From: Archaeoglobus sp.
Lineage (GTDB): Archaea > Halobacteriota > Archaeoglobi > Archaeoglobales > Archaeoglobaceae
Reading direction: 5' to 3'
Assembly (NCBI GenBank): GCA_003978865.1
Contig: QNXS01000067.1
Span: forward strand, 1 to 8,885
DNA: 8,885 bases
The notes beneath the pieces were generated by a model, which worked only from the letters and a program-made list of their open reading frames with translations, was not told the DNA's origin and searched no databases. The translations under genes and the position numbers were made by a program. Shown piece by piece: positions 1-5,951 of the stretch. The first letter of the stretch is position 1. Every line of letters starts with the position of its first letter.

Positions 1-128
1 TCGATACAGTTGCAGGCGACCTGCAGGTAATCTTCGGCGTCAAGAAAAAGGATGAGATAAAGCATTTAAATTTTATCCTCAGTAAGTCCTTGCAACTGCG
101 TTTAGCTTACCCTCTTTGCCACAGATAA
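1..128 (+). CDS. C-terminal fragment of an unidentified protein (5' end outside window)
   Basis: The third plus frame is open from base 3 to a TAA at 126-128 and reads DTVAGDLQVIFGVKKKDEIK and onward. In the first 21 codons most first positions are purines, as expected of real coding sequence. The competing minus-strand frame, with an ATG at 65-63, lacks that bias. I do not recognise the family from so short a piece. If it is real, its last 50 bases overlap the 3' end of the convergent proS gene, and codons after about base 85 lose the coding-like bias. That could mean a short natural overlap or a sequencing frameshift near the end. The reading direction is fairly likely; the exact stop is uncertain. 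Confidence 0.45.
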   Translation, partial: DTVAGDLQVIFGVKKKDEIKHLNFILSKSLQLRLAYPLCHR

Positions 129-1527
129 TGCACTTACCAGAGCTTTCAATATCCAGAGGTATATCCACAACCTCTCCAAGCAGACTTCCAACTTCATCAA
201 TCAACATTCCGCATTTTTCAGAATTACATAAATGCACTAGAGCAACTCCTTGGTTAATCCAGTGCTTTACGTCTTCCAATTTTTTACAGAACTTAATTCT
301 ATTTTTCATTTCATTTAAGGCTTTCTCGTAAAGTCTCCTTCTCATCTCGTTAGCCCAGCATTCAATTTTATTTAAAACTTCATCTCTGCTAACTGTGAAC
401 TTTTTCTTCTCATCCCTGAAAGATACAACAGCACTGCCATCTTCTACCTCCTTTGGACCTATTTCAACTCTAATAGCCGCACCTTTCAGCTCCCATCTGT
501 AGTACTTGGCTCCGGGTCTTTCATCACTTTCATCCACAACAACTCTGTATCTTGTTTTTAGCAGTTCTCCAAGTTCCCTTGCAGCATCCAAAACTTCCCT
601 TTCCTTACCCTTGTAGAGAACAGGTATTACAGCAATCTGTACAGGTGAAACTTCAAAAGGCAAAACGAGACCGAAATCATCTCCATGTACTGAAATAAGA
701 GCGGCTATACACCTTTCGGAAATTCCATAGCATGTCTGATATACAAAACTGTGATCCCCATTTGGCATTTCGTATGTTATATCAAAAGTTTTTGCAAAAC
801 TGTCACCGAGGTTGTGTGCAGTACCAATTTGCAGTGTTTTGCCGTCCGGCATAATCGTATCAAAAGCTATAGTATATTTGGCTCCCGGAAATTTATCCCA
901 TTCCGGTCTCTTGCATATAATGTACGGTATCGCAAGCCTTCTGTAAAACTCCTTGTAGTAGTTTACAGCTTTTCTTACCTGTTCTTCCGCTTCTTCAAAA
1001 GTTGCATGAACTGTATGGGCTTCTTTAAAGGATGTTATTTCTCTCAGCCTTATTAGAGGTCTTGTGTGTTTTGTTTCATAGCGAAAAGTATTCACAATCT
1101 GATAGACTCTCAAAGGTAAATCAGCATGGCTTCTAATCCATAACTTGAACATTGGATACATGGCAGTTTCACTTGTTGGTCTTAGAGCAAGTCTAATGTC
1201 AAGTTCAGCTCTTCCACCGTGAGTTACCCAGTAAACTTCATTCTCAAACCCCTTTATATGTTTACTTTCTTTACCAAGCTCAGTTTCCGGAATCAATGCG
1301 GGAAAGTAAACTTCCTCGTGCTCCCTGTCCATTATTTCTCTTAAAATTTTATAGACTTCTCTTCTTATTCTGCAACCAAATGGAAACCATACGTACAGCC
1401 CTTTAACAGGATACCTGACATCCATTATCTCAGCTCTCTGTATTAGCTCGTGATACCATTCAGAGAATTTTTCTTTTGGAGGCAGTCTATCTTTCAACTT
1501 ACTTACAGAGCTAACGTTTTTACTCAC
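79..1527 (-). CDS. proS: Prolyl-tRNA synthetase, archaeal/eukaryotic type
   Basis: This class II aminoacyl-tRNA synthetase charges tRNA-Pro with proline in the cytoplasm, using ATP. About 482 residues fits the archaeal family. In order one sees an N-terminal FSEWYHELI segment, the motif 1 region with FPALIPETEL near residue 75, RPTSET near 116, the motif 2 block TFRYETKHTRPLIRLREITS from about 147, and the motif 3 region beginning GISERCIAALISVHGDD near 268. An anticodon-binding domain follows. The C-terminal zinc domain has four cysteines (about 434, 439, 466, 469), and the chain ends in the family's typical terminal tyrosine. The open frame extends up to a TTG at 1578. I chose the GTG at 1527 because GGGGTG at 1539-1534 then sits six bases upstream, the spacing seen at cdc48 and hsp20. 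An ATG at 1533 is the alternative and differs by two codons. It lies downstream of, and is probably cotranscribed with, the DUF2103 gene. Confidence 0.95.
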   Translation of the reverse strand: MSKNVSSVSKLKDRLPPKEKFSEWYHELIQRAEIMDVRYPVKGLYVWFPFGCRIRREVYKILREIMDREHEEVYFPALIPETELGKESKHIKGFENEVYWVTHGGRAELDIRLALRPTSETAMYPMFKLWIRSHADLPLRVYQIVNTFRYETKHTRPLIRLREITSFKEAHTVHATFEEAEEQVRKAVNYYKEFYRRLAIPYIICKRPEWDKFPGAKYTIAFDTIMPDGKTLQIGTAHNLGDSFAKTFDITYEMPNGDHSFVYQTCYGISERCIAALISVHGDDFGLVLPFEVSPVQIAVIPVLYKGKEREVLDAARELGELLKTRYRVVVDESDERPGAKYYRWELKGAAIRVEIGPKEVEDGSAVVSFRDEKKKFTVSRDEVLNKIECWANEMRRRLYEKALNEMKNRIKFCKKLEDVKHWINQGVALVHLCNSEKCGMLIDEVGSLLGEVVDIPLDIESSGKCIICGKEGKLNAVARTY

Positions 1528-1533
1528 GGACAT

Positions 1534-1539
1534 CACCCC
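1534..1539 (-). promoter_or_regulatory. Shine-Dalgarno site deciding the proS start
   Basis: GGGGTG on the minus strand is followed after six bases by GTG at 1527-1525. The ATG at 1533 directly abuts the motif and would have no spacing at all. The neighbouring cdc48 and hsp20 genes use GGAGGTG with exactly six bases, which favours the GTG. The choice is an inference from spacing. Confidence 0.5.
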
Positions 1540-1580
1540 GTTATCGTAAAGAAACAGGCGAGAAGTTGTAGGAGACAATA

Positions 1581-1610
1581 TTAAGATTTCGAGTTTTAAG
1601 ATTTCGAGTT
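1581..1610. repeat. Perfect 15-bp tandem duplication spanning a stop codon
   Basis: The unit TTAAGATTTCGAGTT occurs at 1581-1595 and again at 1596-1610 with no base between. Read on the minus strand, each unit is AACTCGAAATCTTAA, the last four codons (Asn-Ser-Lys-Ser) plus the TAA stop of the DUF2103 gene. The gene ends at the first stop, so the second copy lies as untranslated spacer before proS. The 15-bp unit is in frame, so a read-through ribosome would meet the same stop again. It looks like a recent slippage duplication. Confidence 0.9.
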
Positions 1611-2348
1611 ACGCATGCTATCCTTAAGCAAAAGTTTTATGAATTCTCCCTCCTCCCTGTTTGAAGCTGTGGTTATCACAAGAATACTCTGAACACTTGT
1701 ACCATCTATAAGGATTGCCCTGAGGTTCCCTCTCTCATCGCTTCTCGTAAGTTTAAGTCTTACTCCTCCCCCACTCGATGCCCCACAACCCTCTATAACT
1801 CCGGGAACAATCTTTTTTACATATTCACATTTTGCCAGTCTGTGTAGCAGTTTCCTTCCTTCTCTACCACCAATTATAGTCGAATGTGCACCACCTATCT
1901 TGTCATCCGGATTAACTTCTACCTTTTTCAGCTTCTTTTCTAACTTCAGAGATCTTTTTATATTTTCTACAGTCTCACAGAGATTTCTGACACCTAAGCA
2001 CTGTACTCTAATTTCCGAAAGTCTGTACTTTGAAACAAGCTCAGCACAAAGTTCAGCTTTGAATTCATCATCACCTGCAACCATCACACTGTCAATCCTC
2101 CTCCAGTGTATATTTTCAGCTATCAGCTCAAACGTATTCCTGATCGATTCTGGCTCGGGATAAATTTTGAAAGATTGTTCCTCAGTTATAACACTTTTCC
2201 GAACACTGAAAAATATTAAATGCACTTTTTCTCCCATGTAAACAAGACAGAAGTCAGCATTTCTCTCTCCGCAAAAAAGGCAGTACTGTGTTGGATATTT
2301 GAGTTCGGAACCGCATCCCCTACATCTAAATCGCATATTTAATCCCAT
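1596..2348 (-). CDS. Zinc-ribbon DUF2103 protein, function unknown
   Basis: A 250-residue soluble protein. The N terminus carries a zinc ribbon with Cys9-x2-Cys12 and Cys23-x2-Cys26. The middle (about 35-145) has no motif I recognise and includes a lysine-rich stretch near 130-143. The C-terminal part (about 152-227) has the signature I associate with DUF2103: GGAHSTIIGGREGRKLL, then VPGVIEG, a G-rich strand, and GTSVQSILVITT. I assign the family from memory of this pattern; no function is known to me. Start: ATG at 2348, with a second ATG at 2336 four codons in. Neither has a convincing Shine-Dalgarno site. It lies 37 bp after an initiator tRNA and ahead of proS on the same strand, which hints at a translation-related role but does not show one. 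Its stop codon lies in a 15-bp tandem duplication. Confidence 0.85.
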   Translation of the reverse strand: MGLNMRFRCRGCGSELKYPTQYCLFCGERNADFCLVYMGEKVHLIFFSVRKSVITEEQSFKIYPEPESIRNTFELIAENIHWRRIDSVMVAGDDEFKAELCAELVSKYRLSEIRVQCLGVRNLCETVENIKRSLKLEKKLKKVEVNPDDKIGGAHSTIIGGREGRKLLHRLAKCEYVKKIVPGVIEGCGASSGGGVRLKLTRSDERGNLRAILIDGTSVQSILVITTASNREEGEFIKLLLKDSMRNSKS

Positions 2349-2385
2349 TCAGGAGAAGGGGGGCAGCAGGTGCTTTTAGTGATTA

Positions 2386-2460
2386 TAGCGGGGCGTGGAT
2401 TTGAACCACGGATCTGCGGGTTATGAGCCCGCCGGGATTACCTGGCTACCCCACCCCGCT
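2386..2460 (-). tRNA. Initiator tRNA-Met (anticodon CAT)
   Basis: The minus strand folds into a full cloverleaf. It has a 7-bp acceptor stem AGCGGGG/CCCCGCT, a D arm GGG/CCC, a 5-bp anticodon stem GCGGG/CCCGC around the loop CTCATAA, and a T arm CGTGG/CCACG around TTCAAAT. The CAT anticodon makes it tRNA-Met (or an Ile2 tRNA). The A1-U72 first pair and the three G-C pairs (GGG/CCC) at the base of the anticodon stem are hallmarks of the archaeal initiator. The discriminator base (2386) is A. CCA is not encoded, and there is no intron. A TATA box stands 27-34 bp upstream. I see no T-rich terminator after it, so transcription may continue into the DUF2103 gene. Confidence 0.95.
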
Positions 2461-2486
2461 TCATCTACTTCTTTATTTGGGCACAG

Positions 2487-2494
2487 TATATAAA
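2487..2494 (-). promoter_or_regulatory. TATA box of the initiator tRNA
   Basis: On the minus strand this reads TTTATATA, 27-34 bp before the first base of the mature tRNA, which is the normal archaeal distance. It begins one base beyond the mqnD stop codon (2498-2496), so there is no room for an mqnD terminator upstream of it. Confidence 0.8.
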
Positions 2495-2495
2495 G

Positions 2496-3323
2496 TTAAT
2501 GCATAAATAGAATATCGACAGTAGGTTTTCTAAGAATTCCCTTTTCCTCAGCTATATCAAAGAGAGTATTGATGGATTTTACGACGCTTTCTGGCATCTC
2601 GTAGGTGTACTCGTTAACGTACATTTTCGCAAACTTTTCAGTCAGATTTCTGCTTAGTCCCCTTGAGAATTTCATTGCGTAGTTAACAGCTTCATCAGAG
2701 TTTTTAAGAGCGTACTCTATACTTTTTTTCATCACTCTCAAAAAAGTTTTTTGAGTTTCTTCATCGAACTTTCTATTTATAGCATTTACACCAAGTGGCA
2801 GGGGAAGTGAGGTTTTATCGTTCCACCACTCCCACAGATCAATTAGTTTCGTAAGCCCGTGACTGGTGTAGGTCATCTGTCCTTCATGTATCAGCAAGCC
2901 AGAGTCAACTTTTCCGTCTTTAATAGCGGGAATGATTTCATCAAACTTCATTTCCACAGGTTCAAATTCAATACCGAGATCATCACAGGCAAGTGTTAAC
3001 AACAGAAAAGCCGTTGTCAGTTTTCCCGGAACTGCAACTTTACCAAGGTCTTCAATTTCTCTTTTTGCAACAACAATGGGACCATACCCATCTCCAACGC
3101 TCGCTCCTGCCGAGAGAATTCTGTAGTTTTTGCTCAGATAGGCGTAGGCGTGAACAGATATTGCAGTCACGTCAAGCTTGTTTTCGAAAGCCATCCTGTT
3201 TAGAGTTTCTATATCTCTAACAACGTGTTCAACTTCAAAGGGCATTTCTACTTTCCCCGCTGTCATGGCATAAAACATAAATGCGTCATCCGCATCCGGT
3301 GTGTGCGCAACTGTAATTTTCAT
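2496..3323 (-). CDS. mqnD: 1,4-dihydroxy-6-naphthoate synthase (menaquinone, futalosine pathway)
   Basis: MqnD converts cyclic de-hypoxanthinyl futalosine to 1,4-dihydroxy-6-naphthoate, a late soluble step of the futalosine route to menaquinone. The 275-residue length fits the family, which has a periplasmic-binding-protein-like two-lobed fold. Visible features are the N-terminal HTPDADDAFMFYAM (7-20) in the place of the family's SPCPNDT-like substrate loop, ISVHAYAYL (55-63), GASVGDGYGPIVVAK (73-87), a PGKLTTAFLLLTL segment (99-111), and SGLLIHEGQMTY (141-152). The last includes His146, probably the family's conserved catalytic histidine. No other mqn gene is in the window. It has its own TATA box about 26 bp before the ATG and no Shine-Dalgarno site, so the mRNA is probably leaderless. 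The related enzyme MqnA is the main alternative, but these motifs fit MqnD better. Confidence 0.88.
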   Translation of the reverse strand: MKITVAHTPDADDAFMFYAMTAGKVEMPFEVEHVVRDIETLNRMAFENKLDVTAISVHAYAYLSKNYRILSAGASVGDGYGPIVVAKREIEDLGKVAVPGKLTTAFLLLTLACDDLGIEFEPVEMKFDEIIPAIKDGKVDSGLLIHEGQMTYTSHGLTKLIDLWEWWNDKTSLPLPLGVNAINRKFDEETQKTFLRVMKKSIEYALKNSDEAVNYAMKFSRGLSRNLTEKFAKMYVNEYTYEMPESVVKSINTLFDIAEEKGILRKPTVDILFMH

Positions 3324-3345
3324 GTCCTGTATTTAACCGAAGGAG

Positions 3346-3353
3346 ATATAATA
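3346..3353 (-). promoter_or_regulatory. TATA box of mqnD
   Basis: TATTATAT on the minus strand is centred about 26 bp upstream of the mqnD ATG. That puts the transcript start at or within a few bases of the start codon, consistent with a leaderless message. Confidence 0.55.
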
Positions 3354-3371
3354 CTTTGTACCGCAATGTAC

Positions 3372-3379
3372 TTTTATTT
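3372..3379 (+). promoter_or_regulatory. TATA box of the Asn-synthetase-like/moaE operon
   Basis: TTTTATTT (followed by TAAAAATT) is centred about 23-24 bp before the ATG at 3399. There is no Shine-Dalgarno site before that ATG, so a leaderless transcript is likely. The box is only 18 bp from the mqnD TATA box on the other strand, so the two promoters face away from each other within a 75-bp gap. Confidence 0.5.
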
Positions 3380-3398
3380 TAAAAATTAACTGGTAACA

Positions 3399-4553
3399 AT
3401 GCTGTACGCATGTCTGCAAACCAAAGAAGGTGTTAGCAGAATACTAACAAACGCACAGTTTCCGTGCAAGCAACACAAAAACGTTCTTTACGATGCAAGT
3501 GAAGAGAGTGAACTGAAAATATGTGAAGACATGCCACTTAGAGTTAAAGGATTCTACTCTGTTGTTGCTTTTAAAGCTAAGCATATCCTGCTTTCAAGAG
3601 ATGTGATTGGTGGAATGCCCTTATACTATTCTACCACCGAATTTTCATCCTTCCGAAGCTTGGTAGATTCTGCAAATCCTGTCAATCCGGGAGAGGTTGT
3701 AAAGATAAGTTACGATGGAGAAATAAGTATTAGAAAGTTCTCGTTTGATGATGTATTCAAACCATCAGTTAGCGAATCTGATAGCGTTGAGGAATTTATG
3801 GAGGTGATAGAAAAGAAACTTAGCAACTATAAACACGGAGACTGTGTTGCTTTTTCCGGAGGGGTGGATAGTTCCCTGCTCGCATCCATGTACGATGTAC
3901 CTCTTGTCAGTGTTACCGCCAGCGAGAAAGAGGAGGAACACATTAGGTGGGCTGCAAAAGAAATTGGTAGAGACGTTTATATATTCAGATTCAATGAAAA
4001 AGTTGTGAAGGAAGTATTACCTGAAGTTGTTAAGGCTATAGAGGAATCAAACCCGTTTCATGTATCCATAGGAGTGCCAGTATACTTGGCACTAAAAAAG
4101 GCGAAAGAGTTGGGATTCAAAAGCATGATGTTCGGTCAGGGGGCAGACGAGCTTTTTGGTGGATACAAAAAGTATGAAAATTACGCTGGAAAAGATGAAC
4201 TTTTTTGGATTCTTAAAAGGGATGTGGAGATGCTTGGAGTAAACAATCTTGAGAGAGATACAAAACTTGCCTACAAAAATGGAATAAAATTAATGACTCC
4301 TTATCTACAGTGGGAGATAATAAAAGTTGCAATGAAAATTCCGGGAAACTACAAGTTGAGAAAGGTAAATGGAGAAATAGTAAGAAAGTACATTCTGAGG
4401 AAGATTGCTGAAAAGTATCTTCCCAGAGAGCTGGCATACAAACAAAAAAAAGCAGTTCAGTATTCTACTAAGACGGTAAAACTTCTTAAGAGGATTGCCA
4501 AGACTGAAAACATGAGTATTGAAGAGTTACTTAGTTTGTACAAACAGGCGTGA
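3399..4553 (+). CDS. Asparagine-synthetase-like PP-loop protein lacking an active glutaminase
   Basis: 384 residues against roughly 500-600 for AsnB. The C-terminal two thirds is a clear asparagine-synthetase-type ATP pyrophosphatase domain: PP-loop FSGGVDSS (152-159), MFGQGADELFGGY (244-256), RDTKLAYKNGIKLMTPYL (286-303), and a C-terminal KYILRKIAEKYLPRELAYKQ segment (330-349). Such domains adenylate a carboxylate and then add nitrogen. The N-terminal part (about 50-115) keeps the second half of a class II amidotransferase fold (SRDVIGGMPLYY at 66-77, PGEVVKI at 97-103). The first half is shortened and reads MLYAC, with no Cys2 nucleophile and no recognisable Asn-Gly or Asp substrate residues. 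Glutamine hydrolysis is therefore unlikely, and free ammonia or another donor must serve if it is an amidating enzyme. It is coupled to moaE, whose ribosome site overlaps this stop codon. The substrate is unknown; ordinary asparagine synthesis is possible but unproven. Confidence 0.85.
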   Translation: MLYACLQTKEGVSRILTNAQFPCKQHKNVLYDASEESELKICEDMPLRVKGFYSVVAFKAKHILLSRDVIGGMPLYYSTTEFSSFRSLVDSANPVNPGEVVKISYDGEISIRKFSFDDVFKPSVSESDSVEEFMEVIEKKLSNYKHGDCVAFSGGVDSSLLASMYDVPLVSVTASEKEEEHIRWAAKEIGRDVYIFRFNEKVVKEVLPEVVKAIEESNPFHVSIGVPVYLALKKAKELGFKSMMFGQGADELFGGYKKYENYAGKDELFWILKRDVEMLGVNNLERDTKLAYKNGIKLMTPYLQWEIIKVAMKIPGNYKLRKVNGEIVRKYILRKIAEKYLPRELAYKQKKAVQYSTKTVKLLKRIAKTENMSIEELLSLYKQA

Positions 4554-4557
4554 GGTG
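4552..4557 (+). promoter_or_regulatory. Shine-Dalgarno site for the TTG start of moaE
   Basis: GAGGTG overlaps the TGA stop (4551-4553) of the upstream gene and lies five bases before TTG at 4563. It supports both the unusual TTG start and translational coupling of the two genes. Confidence 0.7.
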
Positions 4558-4562
4558 GTTTT

Positions 4563-5150
4563 TTGAAAGTTTACTTTTTCAAGCCAGAAAAATTTTCGGG
4601 TATTGTTGTAGATGAAAAAGACGGGGGATTCGAAACACCATATGGATTTTTCAAAGTACCTCTGAGTAATGTTCTTGATTTTCTGTGCGATGTGGGATGT
4701 GATTGCGTTTATGTTAGCTCATCCAAGTCATTTGAAGAGGGAAAAAAAGCGTGGATGGAGTGGGAAACCCCCAACTCTATTGTTAAAAAGTTAAAATTAT
4801 CTGAAAGAAGCAGAATATGCGGTGCTATAGCTCTCTTTGTTGGCTTTGTAAGAGAAATCAACGATGGCAGAAAGGTTATTTATCTTGAGTATGAGAGGCA
4901 TGAAGAACTTTACAGGAAGAAGTTGAGAGAACTGAGAGAGAAGATACTAAGCTATCCGGGTGTTGAGGATATAGCAATTTTCCACAAAACTGGCAGAGTC
5001 CCTGCTGGAGAGGACATAGTTTACGTTGCTGTTATGGGTAGAAGCAGGAAAGACGTCTGGAGAGCTTTAGAGGATGCTGTTGAGGGTATAAAAAAAGAGT
5101 TACCGATATGGAAGAAGGAGGTTTTTGAGGGCGGAGAATTCTGGATTTAA
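4563..5150 (+). CDS. moaE: Molybdopterin synthase large subunit (MoaE) with N-terminal extension
   Basis: MoaE binds the thiocarboxylated C terminus of MoaD and inserts two sulfurs into precursor Z (cPMP) to make molybdopterin, the pterin of molybdenum and tungsten enzymes. Residues about 85-195 are MoaE: CGAIALFVGFVREIN (86-100), LEYERHEEL (108-116), IFHKTGRVPAGEDIVYVAV (139-157), and LPIWKKEVFEGGEFW (180-194). Aligned by eye with E. coli MoaE, Arg97, Arg162, Lys177 and Lys184 match catalytic-pocket residues. The usual His before Arg162 is Ser161. Residues 1-80 are extra compared with the 150-residue bacterial protein. They match nothing I recognise and contain a Cys42-x3-Cys46-x-Cys48 cluster. 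The start is TTG, chosen for its well-spaced ribosome site. It is the second gene of a two-gene operon. MoaD is not in the window. Confidence 0.88.
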   Translation: MKVYFFKPEKFSGIVVDEKDGGFETPYGFFKVPLSNVLDFLCDVGCDCVYVSSSKSFEEGKKAWMEWETPNSIVKKLKLSERSRICGAIALFVGFVREINDGRKVIYLEYERHEELYRKKLRELREKILSYPGVEDIAIFHKTGRVPAGEDIVYVAVMGRSRKDVWRALEDAVEGIKKELPIWKKEVFEGGEFWI

Positions 5151-5167
5151 TTTTCAAGTAAATGTAG

Positions 5168-5173
5168 TTTTTT
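5168..5173 (+). terminator. T-run, possible terminator of the Asn-like/moaE operon
   Basis: Six consecutive T residues lie 18 bp after the moaE stop and about 30 bp before the next TATA box. Archaeal RNA polymerase can terminate at T-runs without a hairpin. A six-base run is short, so this is tentative. Confidence 0.35.
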
Positions 5174-5194
5174 CATAGATCATCTTCAGAGTAT

Positions 5195-5209
5195 CAAAAC
5201 CTTTATATA
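5195..5209 (+). promoter_or_regulatory. BRE/TATA promoter of the heat-shock operon
   Basis: A BRE-like CAAAAC (5195-5200) is followed at once by the TATA box TTTATATA (5202-5209). A start site about 25 bp downstream would fall near 5230, inside the operator palindrome. That leaves a 5' leader of about 30 bases carrying GGGGTG at 5251-5256 before the ATG at 5262. Confidence 0.75.
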
Positions 5210-5214
5210 CTCCT

Positions 5215-5235
5215 TTACTAACCTAAGGTTAGTAA
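5215..5235. promoter_or_regulatory. HSR1-type operator, perfect 21-bp palindrome
   Basis: Arms TTACTAACCT and AGGTTAGTAA are perfectly complementary around a single central base at 5225. Within it, CTAAC (5218-5222) and GTTAG (5228-5232) are five bases apart, matching the CTAAC-N5-GTTAG motif I recall as footprinted by HSR1 of A. fulgidus. Its centre is about 20 bp past the TATA centre, over the expected transcription start. A bound repressor would block polymerase loading rather than TBP. Confidence 0.88.
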
Positions 5236-5261
5236 CATAAAAGCTACAATGGGGTGTTAAT

Positions 5262-5951
5262 ATGACTGAGAGTTCAGAGATTGCTGAAACGATACTTGAA
5301 GTACTTGGTAACGAGAGTAGAAGAAGAATCCTGTCTCTGCTCTCCAAGAAACCGTGCTACGTCAGTGAAATTTCCTATTCCCTCAAGATGGCACCAAAAG
5401 CAGTGATAGAACACCTTGAAAAACTCGAAAAAGCAGGAATAATCAAGAGTTTTGAAGAGGGGAGAAGAAGGTACTACCGCATAAACAAAAATCTGAGAAT
5501 AGAAATTACAATTGCACCCCACATGTTTGAAACCTGCGTGGTAACAGGGATTAACAACATGGACATAAAAAAAATAGTTTTCGATGTAGGAGAACTGCTA
5601 AACTTTAAATTTGAGAAATGTGGAACAATCGAGCTAAGTGACACTATAAGAAAAATAGAAAAAATACAGCAAAATGTATCCAAGCTTCAGGTAATTATAA
5701 ACTCCAAAGTAAACGAAATGTTTGAAAAAATTACAAAAGAAATTAATTCATGCATTGACAGTGAGATTGAGAGAATTGTAATGATAGGTATAGCCAAAGG
5801 TGCAAAAAGTGCTGCAGAGATAGCAGAGCAATTCGGAATATCGTATAGAGAAGTTGAAAAAGTGCTGAAAAAGCTTGAGAGGGAGAAAATCCTAAGTAGA
5901 ATTGAGACGGAGGAAGGTACTTTCTGGAAGTTGAAAATAAAAAATACTTAA
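5262..5951 (+). CDS. hsr1: Heat-shock transcriptional repressor, HSR1 type (ArsR/Phr-like)
   Basis: A 229-residue DNA-binding protein. Residues about 8-75 form an ArsR-like winged helix: EVLGNESRRRILSLLSKKPC, the recognition-helix region SLKMAPKAVIEHLEKLEKAG (40-59), and a wing with EEGRRRYYRI. The middle (about 100-165) is partly a charged, heptad-like helix suited to dimerisation. Residues about 168-225 look like a second helix-turn-helix (SAAEIAEQFGISYREVEKVL). By analogy with A. fulgidus HSR1 and Pyrococcus Phr, it should repress heat-shock genes at normal temperature and its own operon. The palindrome directly upstream supports this. The start is ATG with GGGGTG five bases upstream. It is first in the operon with cdc48 and hsp20, 45 bp ahead of cdc48. 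The family call is strong; the physiological role rests on synteny and the operator. Confidence 0.88.
   Translation: MTESSEIAETILEVLGNESRRRILSLLSKKPCYVSEISYSLKMAPKAVIEHLEKLEKAGIIKSFEEGRRRYYRINKNLRIEITIAPHMFETCVVTGINNMDIKKIVFDVGELLNFKFEKCGTIELSDTIRKIEKIQQNVSKLQVIINSKVNEMFEKITKEINSCIDSEIERIVMIGIAKGAKSAAEIAEQFGISYREVEKVLKKLEREKILSRIETEEGTFWKLKIKNT

Noticed and set aside
11..25. TGCAGG-CGA-CCTGCA hairpin near the left edge
   Set aside because: Only 6-bp arms, inside a likely coding region, with no T-run after it, so a chance palindrome is the simplest reading.
1..65. Minus-strand ORF starting ATG at 65 (MLYLILFLDAEDYLQ...)
   Set aside because: Its codons lack purine bias in first positions and the ribosome site is poorly spaced. 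The plus-strand frame over the same bases looks more like coding sequence.
751..1056. Open frames opposite proS, cdc48 and other genes
   Set aside because: They lie antisense or out of frame to strongly conserved genes, have no ribosome sites, and encode atypical Ser/Phe/Cys-rich peptides.
1528..1578. Longer proS start at TTG 1578
   Set aside because: It adds 17 residues not typical of the family and has no ribosome site. The GGGGTG-spaced GTG at 1527 is better supported.
3431..3449. Everted HSR1-like half-sites TGTTAG-N7-CTAACA inside the Asn-synthetase-like gene
   Set aside because: The half-sites point the wrong way, the spacing is seven not five, and they lie about 33 bp inside the coding region. 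Probably chance.
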